DNA of 9,869 nucleotides from Candidatus Cloacimonadota bacterium (GCA_020532365.1 JAJBBL010000079.1:1-9869), one strand, 5' to 3'; positions 1 to 7,073 are shown, counted from the stretch's first letter. A program made the numbers and translations. Notes: generated by a model not told the origin, from the letters alone.

Positions 1-1
1 T

Positions 2-1591
2 AACCTAATAGGAATAGTAGGGTGTGGAAGAGATATTACTCAAGAGAAGAGAGTTGAAGAGGAGCGTCGTATCGCTGAGAAAGCGTTAGAATCGGAGAAA
101 GAGCTCTTATCGGTAACTCTTAAGTCTATTGAGGATGCAGTGATTAGCACCGATACAAACGGCAGGCTTATTTTAATGAATAAAGCTGCCGAAGAGTTAA
201 CGGGCTGGGATTCTCAATCGGCTTGGGGCAGGAATATACAAGAGATTTATCACGTCGTAGATAGTAGAACTAAGGAAAAGATGGAGAACCCCATCCAAAA
301 GGTCTTAAAAACTGAAAAGGGTGTTAGTTCTCATTACGATGTTGTATTAATTAGAAAAGATGGTCACTCTATTAACATAACCGAAAATGCAGCGCCGATC
401 AAAAATAAGGATGGGGTGATTATAGGTGTTGTTTTAGTGTTTAGCGATATTACCGATAAGCAAAAGATGGAACAAGAGCTTGCCAAGGTTCAGAAGCTCG
501 AAACAGTCGGCTTATTAGCTGGTGGTATAGCTCACGACTTTAATAATATTTTGACTGCTATAACGGGTAACATATCCCTTTCGATCTTGCAGTTAAAGGG
601 GGCTCCAGAGATTTCTCAAAGGCTTTTAGAGGCTGAAAAGGCCTGTTTTAGAGCTCGTGATCTTACTCATCAGCTTCTAACATTCTCAAAGGGGGGAAGC
701 CCTGTTAAGAAGGTTGTAAGGGTTGAGCGGGTAGTCAAAGAGACGGCTCTGTTTGCAGTAAGTGGCTCTAATGCTGAATGTATTTTTAATATAGCTGAGG
801 ATATCCACTATGTAGAGGTTGATGAGAGCCAGATTTGCCAAGTTATTAACAACATTGTGATTAACGCCAAGCAAGCAATGCCGAGTGGCGGCTCCATAAC
901 TATAAGTATTGAAAATGTAGATATACCTGCAGATCTGCTTCCACTTGGAGCGGGGTCGTATGTTAAAATAGCGATTAGCGATACAGGAACAGGTATTAGT
1001 CCGAAATATTTGAGTAAAATATTCGATCCATTTTTCACCACTAAGCAAGCAGGTAGCGGAATAGGTTTAACGAGCAGCTTTAGCATTATTAAACGGCATG
1101 GTGGTCACATCACAGTTGACTCAACAGAGGGGAAAGGGACGTTATTTAGCATTTATTTACCGGCGTCAGAAAAGGTAATTGAAGAGGTAAAAGAGAAGAG
1201 CTTTAAGCTTGATTTCAAGGGAACTGGCAATGTTTTGATTATGGATGATGATGAGGAGATTAGAGAAACTCTTGGCATTATGATTGAATCTTTAGGCTAT
1301 TCCGTGTTTCACTCAATAAATGGGGAAGAGGCAATAGACCAATATAAAGATGCCAGAGGGGTAGGACAGAACTTTGAGTTTGTTATCCTTGATTTAACTA
1401 TACCAGGTGGTCTTGGCGGCAAAGAGACGATAGAGGAATTACGTAAGATAGATTATAATGTTAAGGCTATAGTTTCGAGTGGTTATTCTTCAGATCCGAT
1501 AATAGCGAACTACAAGAGCTTTGGTTTTAACAGTGTGATGGTGAAGCCTTACAATATGGCAGATCTTGTGGAAGCAATAAAGAGCCTCTAA
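2..1591 (+). CDS. Hybrid sensor histidine kinase (PAS-HisKA-HATPase-REC), 5' partial
   Basis: The frame is open from base 2, so the gene begins upstream; the GTG at 140 is internal. The first visible residues, ending in GRDIT, look like the end of a PAS/PAC domain, followed by a charged coiled-coil linker. Next come a complete PAS domain (visible residues about 37-150), a HisKA H-box (GGIAHDFNNIL, His codon 533-535), an HATPase_c domain with N-box (NNIVINAKQAM), G1 (SDTGTG) and a GSGIGL ATP lid, and a C-terminal receiver. The receiver has the acidic MDDDEE cluster, phosphoacceptor Asp in VILDL (visible residue about 464), a Ser in VSSGYSS and Lys in VKPY. Family knowledge: such hybrid kinases autophosphorylate on His and pass phosphate to the receiver Asp, often onward to a separate partner. 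No transmembrane segment is visible, but the N terminus is missing. The signal sensed is unknown, and a link to the neighbouring pilus genes is not shown because the operons converge. Confidence 0.95.
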   Translation, partial: NLIGIVGCGRDITQEKRVEEERRIAEKALESEKELLSVTLKSIEDAVISTDTNGRLILMNKAAEELTGWDSQSAWGRNIQEIYHVVDSRTKEKMENPIQKVLKTEKGVSSHYDVVLIRKDGHSINITENAAPIKNKDGVIIGVVLVFSDITDKQKMEQELAKVQKLETVGLLAGGIAHDFNNILTAITGNISLSILQLKGAPEISQRLLEAEKACFRARDLTHQLLTFSKGGSPVKKVVRVERVVKETALFAVSGSNAECIFNIAEDIHYVEVDESQICQVINNIVINAKQAMPSGGSITISIENVDIPADLLPLGAGSYVKIAISDTGTGISPKYLSKIFDPFFTTKQAGSGIGLTSSFSIIKRHGGHITVDSTEGKGTLFSIYLPASEKVIEEVKEKSFKLDFKGTGNVLIMDDDEEIRETLGIMIESLGYSVFHSINGEEAIDQYKDARGVGQNFEFVILDLTIPGGLGGKETIEELRKIDYNVKAIVSSGYSSDPIIANYKSFGFNSVMVKPYNMADLVEAIKSL

Positions 1592-1608
1592 ATTCAGAGG
1601 CTCTTTTC
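1579..1608. terminator. Intrinsic terminator overlapping the kinase stop codon, probably bidirectional
   Basis: Perfect inverted repeat AGAGCCTCT (1581-1589) and AGAGGCTCT (1596-1604). It extends to 11 bp with A-T pairs (1579-1580 with 1605-1606) around a 6-nt loop, and a T-run (1604-1607) follows on the + strand. The TAA stop (1589-1591) lies at the stem-loop edge. On the - strand the same hairpin sits just past the secretin stop at 1622 and is followed by TTTATT, so it probably ends both converging transcripts. The + direction is the stronger call. Confidence 0.85.
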
Positions 1609-1621
1609 AATAGTCGTTACT

Positions 1622-2800
1622 TTATTTTTTCTTAAACTTCTTTTCTATTTCAGGGAACTTATCTCGTACCTGTTCAATCTGATCGGCAGAATCAACCCTT
1701 ATCTTTTTCCTTTCGTGAGCACCTGGCAGTATAGTTGCCTTAATTAAGATAATCAGTTCTTTGTTGTGTACTTGTGTTTGGCTGTATCCGACTAAGTATC
1801 TGATTCCAAAAACCCACCATGGCAGGTCTTTAAGGAAGGGGATGCCTTTTCTTAGGCTGATAGTTTCTTTGGTGGTAAGCCCGCCCACTATAGTCTCTTC
1901 GCTGTTATACAGGATCTTTTGGCTATTGACTTCAGAAGTTTTCTTTGAGTAGCCAGTGGCATCTGGTTGTGCAGTACTTCTTTCCACTTTAACCACCAGT
2001 CGCACTGCTTTTTCGCCCTCTTCATCAAGGATAACGGTTGGTGTAACGTGAACGATAGTACCTGATTGAACGTTTACCTCGTGTGCCTGATCAATCTCTT
2101 CACCTGTTGAGGTTCTACCCGGAACTAATACGGTATAGTCCATACCATCTTGAACGGTACCTGTTTCGCCAGACATAACGGTGATTTGCGGTCTCGAAAT
2201 AATATGACCTTTGTCGGTAGATGCGAGGGCATTGAAAAGGGTTGTTACGTCGATAGTAGTAGAGCCGGCGGCAAAAGATCTGTTAAAGCCGAGACCGAAA
2301 AGTTGTTGGGTAAGCTGATCAGTACTTCTTGTGTTAGCGTTCAAGCTTACTTGCCCGTTTACGAATGAACTCCAGTCAATTCCCAGCTCTCTGATCGTAT
2401 TAAAGTCAGCTTCAAAGAAGGTTACTTCGATAAGGATATCGTCGATATATTTAACCTCATCGCCACTTTTTACTTCGGCTTCTTTATTGATCAAGATAGC
2501 ATTTTCTTTCTCCGATAGAAGTAGGTGATTCTTTTTTAGGATACTATGTAGCGCTGCTTTCCAGTGAATTTTATCAATATTAACACCTATGGGTCCGGAG
2601 TAGTCTGACATATCCAAGAGGACTTTATTATCGTATTGTTGGGAGTAGTTATTGAAAATTTTAATAGCGTCGATATACTGAACATTCTCAGATAGGCTTA
2701 TCAGTTCTGATTCAGTTGCAGCAAGTGTGTTACCGAACACTAACAAAAGGGACAGAACTACAAAGGGCAAGATTTGTTTTAATGGATGTTTTATTGTCAT
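1622..2800 (-). CDS. Short outer-membrane secretin (PilQ/GspD family)
   Basis: 392 residues from the chosen ATG at 2800. This start has AGGAG (2809-2813) 8 nt upstream and opens directly with a signal peptide: basic MTIKHPLK, a hydrophobic stretch (residues 10-23), and a likely cleavage near TLA-AT (27-28). An ATG at 2827 overlaps the upstream TGA, but would place nine polar residues before the signal peptide. After it come an N0/STN-like domain (about 34-105) and, without clear N1-N3 repeats, the secretin domain (about 118-360). Its diagnostic end is VGGL (305-308), GIPFLKDLPWW (319-329) and KELIILIKATIL (347-358). A Lys/Glu-rich tail of about 30 residues follows. There is no lipobox cysteine. 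Role by family: a gated oligomeric outer-membrane channel for the pilus or secreted substrate. At 392 residues it is short for a PilQ or GspD. Last gene of the - strand operon. I cannot tell a pilus secretin from a secretion-system one by sequence alone. Confidence 0.92.
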   Translation of the reverse strand: MTIKHPLKQILPFVVLSLLLVFGNTLAATESELISLSENVQYIDAIKIFNNYSQQYDNKVLLDMSDYSGPIGVNIDKIHWKAALHSILKKNHLLLSEKENAILINKEAEVKSGDEVKYIDDILIEVTFFEADFNTIRELGIDWSSFVNGQVSLNANTRSTDQLTQQLFGLGFNRSFAAGSTTIDVTTLFNALASTDKGHIISRPQITVMSGETGTVQDGMDYTVLVPGRTSTGEEIDQAHEVNVQSGTIVHVTPTVILDEEGEKAVRLVVKVERSTAQPDATGYSKKTSEVNSQKILYNSEETIVGGLTTKETISLRKGIPFLKDLPWWVFGIRYLVGYSQTQVHNKELIILIKATILPGAHERKKIRVDSADQIEQVRDKFPEIEKKFKKK

Positions 2801-2808
2801 TTCGGAAT

Positions 2809-2813
2809 CTCCT
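2809..2813 (-). promoter_or_regulatory. Ribosome binding site deciding the secretin start
   Basis: AGGAG on the - strand, 8 nt before the ATG at 2800. It favours this start, which directly precedes the signal peptide, over the ATG at 2827 that overlaps the upstream stop codon as ATGA. Confidence 0.7.
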
Positions 2814-2823
2814 ATCGATGGCA

Positions 2824-3738
2824 TCATTTTGATTGGATTTTTAGTCTAACTTCATTAGTAGGGCCTGTTGGGTTGACGCGGAATATTGCTTCTTGTTTTT
2901 CCCAGTCGATTTTATACAAAGAGCCATACTGAACTCGATCATTAATATATAGAATTGCTATTTCCTGAGTAGCGTTATTTCGTACGAATATTTTGTCTTG
3001 GGTCATACCGATAATTTCAATCGATTCAACGTTTAGGAGCTCCTTGAATTCATCGGTATCGATATTTTTAGGATCATAGACTCTCGGGTAGAAGATATTG
3101 TAGGCCAGTCTTCTTTCTCTGAGATTATTTAGTTTAACATCTTTGATCGGCATACCGGTTTTTGTGTAATAAGCGGTAAATTCGATATTGAAATCGACTA
3201 ATCCATCTGCTTCAGCATTCATAGATCTCATCTCTAAAGTTTCGACAACAAACAGACTTGGCTGTCTTTCAAACTGGTCGACAAATACGTAGAGGAGGTT
3301 AACAAAAGCACTGCCTGACAGAGCATATCGATTATAACGTAGCTCCTTATCATTTTCCACCTCTCCTGAACTTTGAAGCCTAAAGTTGAAGTTAAACGTG
3401 TTGTGATACTTGCTGAATATATCAAAGATATAGGAGAGGGTGACGGTTGGGTCATTATTATTAGGGATTATTTTCTCTGACAACGCAAGTTCTTTTTTAA
3501 GTTCTTTTATTTGTTCATACAGAGGGGTACTTGGAGTTGTTTGTGAGGAAATAATATCAGCTTCCTGTCTTAACTTAGTATGCTCATTTTGAAGCTTAAC
3601 TTGAGTATTTTTTAATGGGCTATTAACCAAGAGAGCCAAACCGACAGTCAGCCCAAGCAGGACTAAGAGAAAGATGAAGTTTCTGGTTTTATAGTCAAGC
3701 CCTTTCTTGTAAAGAAACGTTAGTTTATATTCACTCAT
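2824..3738 (-). CDS. PilO-like alignment protein with PilP-like C-terminal domain
   Basis: 304 residues. A short cytoplasmic N terminus is followed by one transmembrane helix (about 20-38), then a periplasmic coiled-coil stretch (about 42-90). A PilO-type ferredoxin-like domain follows (about 95-192), with the family pattern of a YALSGSAFVNLLYVFVDQ segment and FVVETLEM. After a linker, residues about 225-302 form a beta-rich domain (IEIIGMTQDKIFVRN, then VQYGSLYKIDW, then VRLKI). It resembles PilP/GspC HR domains, in which a short repeated beta pattern surrounds a surface-exposed assertion of the type G..Y.I. PilO pairs with PilN in the periplasm, and PilP normally docks on the secretin N0 domain. 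Carrying both in one chain would link the inner membrane to the secretin encoded next. The gene is 32 nt after the PilMN fusion, and its TGA overlaps an alternative secretin ATG. The PilO assignment is good; the PilP assignment is by pattern and weaker. Confidence 0.8.
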   Translation of the reverse strand: MSEYKLTFLYKKGLDYKTRNFIFLLVLLGLTVGLALLVNSPLKNTQVKLQNEHTKLRQEADIISSQTTPSTPLYEQIKELKKELALSEKIIPNNNDPTVTLSYIFDIFSKYHNTFNFNFRLQSSGEVENDKELRYNRYALSGSAFVNLLYVFVDQFERQPSLFVVETLEMRSMNAEADGLVDFNIEFTAYYTKTGMPIKDVKLNNLRERRLAYNIFYPRVYDPKNIDTDEFKELLNVESIEIIGMTQDKIFVRNNATQEIAILYINDRVQYGSLYKIDWEKQEAIFRVNPTGPTNEVRLKIQSK

Positions 3739-3770
3739 AATCTAATCCCGATTTTGTTTTGAAAACATTG

Positions 3771-5456
3771 TTAGTCCGTTATTTGCGATACAGTTTCAAA
3801 TAGGTGATCGTATTCAGTATGTTGGCTGTTTAATTCGACGTGCTCGTTATCCTGCTTGGTTTTTTTAGGTTCTGGTAAATCGAAATAAATTTCAAAGTTC
3901 CAGATAGTATGGTCTTGGATCCTATCTTCATTGACGTATCTGATGACTGCACCGTCGAAGAGTTCAGCCAAAACGATAATATTTCGTCTGTTAGTAGTTC
4001 TTCCTACAACTCTAAACCCTTTCCCTTCGTCATGAATAGATGAGATCCAGCTTAATCTATTACTGTTAAACGATTCAGAGATTTTATTCAGAATATAGTG
4101 CCACTGATTCTTGTCACCAACAATATTCTTAATTCTATTAAGATTATCCTCCAACTGCTTAAGCTCAGCACTTAAGACGTATACTGAGTCTAAGACAGCT
4201 TGAGTCACCTGTATTTGTGATTTAAGGTTAGTGTTTTCTAACTTTATTTTACTGTTCTGTTCTCGCTGCTTGAGGGTGAGGTTAATACTTAAAAGCCCCA
4301 CAATCAAAGTAAGCCCTAAAACAAGGAATCCTTCAGTGCTAATTGAGAATAGGTTCTGTTGTTCTTTAAGCTGTTTAGGTAAGAAGTTGGTTCTAATCAG
4401 GCTGCTTTCTTTAGGGAAGGCAGCAATGGTAGCCAACATAATAGGAACAATAAACTCAGCCAACGTTTTTTCACTATATTTCTCTTGGTAATCCTCTTGC
4501 TCCATAAGTCTTAACGGATTAAGGTAGTTAACTTGAGAGTCTGGTTGTCTGCTGTAGATAAACTCGATCATAGAGTCGTCCAACTTATCACCTGCCAAGA
4601 AATAATTAGCGATAAAGGTTAAGTTGAGGTGCGATCGTTCCAGCATCAATCTTGAATAAACGGTATTAATAACGTCTTTTGATTGACTCCCCTCGTTAAT
4701 AATCGGGAGGTCGAGTAAAAAATCATACCCTTTTGTAAGGGTGATTCTACTGTAGTCGAGTCCGATATATATAATAGCTGAAATATCTTCAGAGTTGATG
4801 GAGTAGTTTAGTTTCAAGGCATTAATGAGTGCTATTTCATTAGTTTGAATGTATGAATAGTGATATCTCTTTTTAGACAGCGATCTGTTAATACCGATCA
4901 GGTTTTCCAAGAGCTCCATTTTGCCTTCGTGGCTTATGCCGACAGCACTGTTATCACTTTTAGAGAAGTGTGCAAAGCTCAAAACGCCTGGGTTTTCGTC
5001 ATCATAAAAACTCTGTTTCATCTCTTTCAAGATTTTCTTCTTTGAAGCTTTGCTACTTGACTTTAAGTCTTTGTAGGCAACGTTTGAGATGTCCAGGTTT
5101 AGAGATATTGCCCCCTGTTCAAAGTTTAGGTCTTGAGCAAGATCTCCCAAAGAGACGCTTTGTTTTTCTTCAAGGAGATGAAACTCTTCATTTTGACCGG
5201 GAATTTGAGGTTCATTATGAGACTCTGGATCTGTGGAGTCAGATATTACAACATCATCATCAAAATCGAAATCAAAGTCAAGCGAGCTTAACTGATCTTG
5301 GAAAAGACTTTCGGTAGATTTCGTAGACTCCTCTTCAGCGGTTCTCGCTTTCAGTAGGTTTTGAATGACAACTCTCTCTTTGTCTACAACGAGATGAGCT
5401 ACCTTAATCTCTCCGCCATCTTGCATCAATCCAAAAATATTAGTTGGTATAGCCAT
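3771..5456 (-). CDS. PilM-PilN fusion protein (GspL-like)
   Basis: 561 residues. The start IFGLMQDGGEIKVAHL resembles the PilM opening (F-GIDIGSSSIK) but lacks the Asp. An acidic low-complexity insert follows (about 40-115, including DFDFDFDDD at 60-68). Residues about 160-350 look like an actin-fold PilM, with AIIYIGLDYSRITL (227-240) in the position of the second phosphate motif, itself non-canonical. Residues 353-360 (LIRTNFLP) match the IRINLLP signature at the start of PilN, marking the junction. Then come one transmembrane helix (about 375-395), a coiled coil (about 396-445) and a ferredoxin-like PilN domain (about 450-528). Separate PilM binds the PilN N-terminal peptide in the cytoplasm; here the two are joined, as in GspL. 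The degenerate nucleotide-binding motifs suggest a structural role. Start: AGGAG sits only 3 nt before ATG, with AAGG further upstream. It begins 11 nt after the PilT-like gene. Divergent overall; domain-level call is firm, details are not. Confidence 0.85.
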   Translation of the reverse strand: MAIPTNIFGLMQDGGEIKVAHLVVDKERVVIQNLLKARTAEEESTKSTESLFQDQLSSLDFDFDFDDDVVISDSTDPESHNEPQIPGQNEEFHLLEEKQSVSLGDLAQDLNFEQGAISLNLDISNVAYKDLKSSSKASKKKILKEMKQSFYDDENPGVLSFAHFSKSDNSAVGISHEGKMELLENLIGINRSLSKKRYHYSYIQTNEIALINALKLNYSINSEDISAIIYIGLDYSRITLTKGYDFLLDLPIINEGSQSKDVINTVYSRLMLERSHLNLTFIANYFLAGDKLDDSMIEFIYSRQPDSQVNYLNPLRLMEQEDYQEKYSEKTLAEFIVPIMLATIAAFPKESSLIRTNFLPKQLKEQQNLFSISTEGFLVLGLTLIVGLLSINLTLKQREQNSKIKLENTNLKSQIQVTQAVLDSVYVLSAELKQLEDNLNRIKNIVGDKNQWHYILNKISESFNSNRLSWISSIHDEGKGFRVVGRTTNRRNIIVLAELFDGAVIRYVNEDRIQDHTIWNFEIYFDLPEPKKTKQDNEHVELNSQHTEYDHLFETVSQITD

Positions 5457-5467
5457 TTACTCCTACC

Positions 5468-6688
5468 TTAATTGATTTTATTTTGGTAGTACTGAATAAG
5501 GTCCAGCATACGTTTTTTGTTGTTAGCATACGAGACCGCATTTTTCTTCGAAATAATCTTGTTTGCATAGAGCCTGAGTAGATCCTGTTCTAAAGTAAAC
5601 ATACCATGCTCTTTACCTTCGGTAATCATTTGGTAAATTTCTGAGATATTATTGTTAACTATTGCCGCCGCTACGTTAGGTGTGACGCTGAGTATCTCCT
5701 TGGCTAATACCCTTTTGCCGTCATTGGAAGGGACTAATTTTTGAGAGATAACTACACTAAGAACGTCCGATAAACGAATCCTAACACGCTGTTGCTCTTC
5801 AACGGGGCACTCGGCTATGATTCGGTGGATACTTTCAACTGCAGAACCGGTATGAAGGGTTGAGAGCACTTTATGACCACTATCGGTAATTTCCAAAGCG
5901 GTCATAATAGTATCCGGGTCTCTCATCTCTCCGATAACTATAATATCTGGGTCTTGTCGGAGTGACTCGATAGTTCCATCTTTGAAGGAGAGGGTATCTC
6001 TTCCGACTTCTCGATGTCTAACAATACATTTATCAGATTTATGGAAGTATTCGATAGGGTTACCAATAATGGTGATATGAGCCTCGTTACTCTGATTGTT
6101 CATATTGATTATCGCGTCAAGAGTTGTACTTTTACCGGAGCCTGTAATACCGGTAACGAGTAAGAGCCCTTTCTTTTCAAAATCGAGATCGAGCTTCCTA
6201 ATGATTTGAGGAGGGAATCCGAGCGACTCAATGGCAAAAGGTTTTGGATTGATCCGGCGGAAGTTGACTGCCAAATAATCGAGGTCCATATAAGCGTCTG
6301 CTCGAAAGCGATTCATAGAGTCACCATTTTCCAACTTATAAGAAAAGTCGGCATTTTGAGAGATCATTAGAGCGTCTATTTTTTTGTCTGACAGGATACT
6401 GGTGATGACTGCAGTCGAGTCATCATAACATAAAACATCAGAGTTTTCAGCTGGAAACTTACGCCCTTCTATACGTAACCAAAGCTTACCATCCGCCCCT
6501 ACACCACCGAAGTCAAGGTCAGACGCTTCCATTTCGATCATTTTTCGAAGTAGAGAATCAATATAGTTTTTTCCTTCGATTCGGTAGTCAGGATTTGATG
6601 ATATTATCGACGCAATAGTAGATACTCGGTCGATTCCTTGTATATAAAACGGTATTTCTTTTAACTCATCCGAAAAAGAAAATTTCAT
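5468..6688 (-). CDS. pilT: PilT-like retraction-type ATPase with atypical Asp box
   Basis: 406 residues, secretion ATPase superfamily, cytoplasmic hexamer by family. A roughly 40-residue N-terminal extension precedes the PilT-type PAS-like domain (EASDLDFGGVG at 54-64, where PilT usually reads ASDLHL). Walker A is GITGSGKST (180-188), Walker B is DPDIIVIGEMRD with Glu254, and the His box is GHKVLSTLHT (271-280). The C-terminal part follows PilT (EGKEHGMFTLEQDL, 357-370). Two sites are odd. The Asp box, usually (T)IEDPIEF, reads IIGNPIEYF (207-215), and the AIRNLIRE retraction motif reads AIVNNNISE (342-350). Proteins of this family power filament retraction or act as accessory motors. Here retraction is not assured, since the catalytic acidic residues of the Asp box are replaced. 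First gene of the operon, ATG at 6688 with GAGAGG about 7 nt upstream. A promoter candidate lies at 6778-6806. Confidence 0.85.
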   Translation of the reverse strand: MKFSFSDELKEIPFYIQGIDRVSTIASIISSNPDYRIEGKNYIDSLLRKMIEMEASDLDFGGVGADGKLWLRIEGRKFPAENSDVLCYDDSTAVITSILSDKKIDALMISQNADFSYKLENGDSMNRFRADAYMDLDYLAVNFRRINPKPFAIESLGFPPQIIRKLDLDFEKKGLLLVTGITGSGKSTTLDAIINMNNQSNEAHITIIGNPIEYFHKSDKCIVRHREVGRDTLSFKDGTIESLRQDPDIIVIGEMRDPDTIMTALEITDSGHKVLSTLHTGSAVESIHRIIAECPVEEQQRVRIRLSDVLSVVISQKLVPSNDGKRVLAKEILSVTPNVAAAIVNNNISEIYQMITEGKEHGMFTLEQDLLRLYANKIISKKNAVSYANNKKRMLDLIQYYQNKIN

Positions 6689-6777
6689 CTCCTGTCCTCT
6701 CAGCTCTATTGTGTCGGCTAACGACTCTCCAACTCAGGTAGGCACTAACCGCTCAGTTTTTCTATCTGTTACAAGCT

Positions 6778-6806
6778 TGTTTACAATCAACCGACTATAT
6801 TGTCAA
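6778..6806 (-). promoter_or_regulatory. Candidate sigma-70 promoter of the pilT-pilMN-pilOP-secretin operon
   Basis: On the - strand a perfect TTGACA (plus-strand 6801-6806) is separated by 17 nt from TAAACA (6778-6783), a 3/6 match to TATAAT. Transcription would start near 6771, giving a leader of about 80 nt before the ATG at 6688. The -35 box and spacing are good; the -10 box is weak. Confidence 0.5.
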
Positions 6807-6837
6807 GGTTTAATTTTAATTTCAACAGAAGGATCGT

Positions 6838-6966
6838 TTGAATAGTATGTGGAAGATAAGAGGAGACAAGAGGCATATATTGAAAACTATAATATTAGCG
6901 ACAGATTGCTGCGTAAAAATAGTGGTAGTAATCAGTGTTGCAAGAATAAAGGCTAAAGCTTTATGA
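6838..6966 (+). CDS. Possible 42-residue hydrophobic small protein
   Basis: TTG at 6838 has AGAAGGA (6827-6833) about 4 nt upstream; an in-frame ATG lies at 6847. The product is basic at the start (KIRGDKRHILK) and then hydrophobic (TIILATDCCVKIVVVISVA), so it could be a small membrane protein. Its KIVVVISVA stretch is loosely like a prepilin helix, but the G-F-T-L-I-E cleavage context is absent. It ends in an ATGA overlap with the next tiny ORF. An ORF of this size is expected by chance in AT-rich non-coding DNA, so this is a weak call. Confidence 0.2.
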   Translation: MNSMWKIRGDKRHILKTIILATDCCVKIVVVISVARIKAKAL

Positions 6967-7073
6967 GACAAGCGATAACTATGGAGTGTACAGGGAAGAG
7001 TACCGTAGGCGGAGTAGGGCCGGCTACGGTATTCCTCCTTACTTATTCGATAGATGTTGAGTCGAAAAAGTAA
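6963..7073 (+). CDS. Possible 36-residue small ORF in ATGA overlap
   Basis: The ATG at 6963 overlaps the stop of the preceding tiny ORF (ATGA), the layout of translationally coupled genes. The product (MRQAITMECTGKSTVGG, then GPATVFLLTYSIDVE) resembles nothing I recognise. The inverted repeat 6993-7038 lies inside it, so the constraint here may be on RNA rather than protein. Low confidence. Confidence 0.15.
   Translation: MRQAITMECTGKSTVGGVGPATVFLLTYSIDVESKK
6993..7038. repeat. Strong imperfect inverted repeat in the divergent region
   Basis: TACCGTAG (7001-7008) and CTACGGTA (7024-7031) pair perfectly. Outward, GGGAAGAG (6993-7000) pairs with TTCCTCC (7032-7038) and one more base, with one mismatch and G-T wobbles, giving a stem of about 15 positions around a GC-rich 15-nt loop. 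No T-run follows on either strand, so it is not a typical intrinsic terminator. It could be a structured leader of the pilC transcript, a regulator-binding palindrome, or a small RNA. Confidence 0.6.

Noticed and set aside
140..142. GTG as the start of the kinase
   Set aside because: The frame is open to base 2 and encodes the end of a PAS/PAC domain plus a linker before this codon.
686..1086. Minus-strand ORFs inside the kinase gene
   Set aside because: Antisense shadows of a clear PAS-HisKA-HATPase-REC coding frame, with no recognisable domains of their own.
4970..5317. 115-residue plus-strand ORF opposite the PilMN gene
   Set aside because: Composition is that of an antisense frame and it lies across the well-supported PilM part; no ribosome site or family resemblance.
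6928..6945. Possible sigma-54 promoter (TGGTAG followed by TTGCAA)
   Set aside because: The GG and GC pairs are separated by 14 bases, not the required 10.
6993..7050. Intrinsic terminator at the intergenic inverted repeat
   Set aside because: No T-run follows the stem on either strand.
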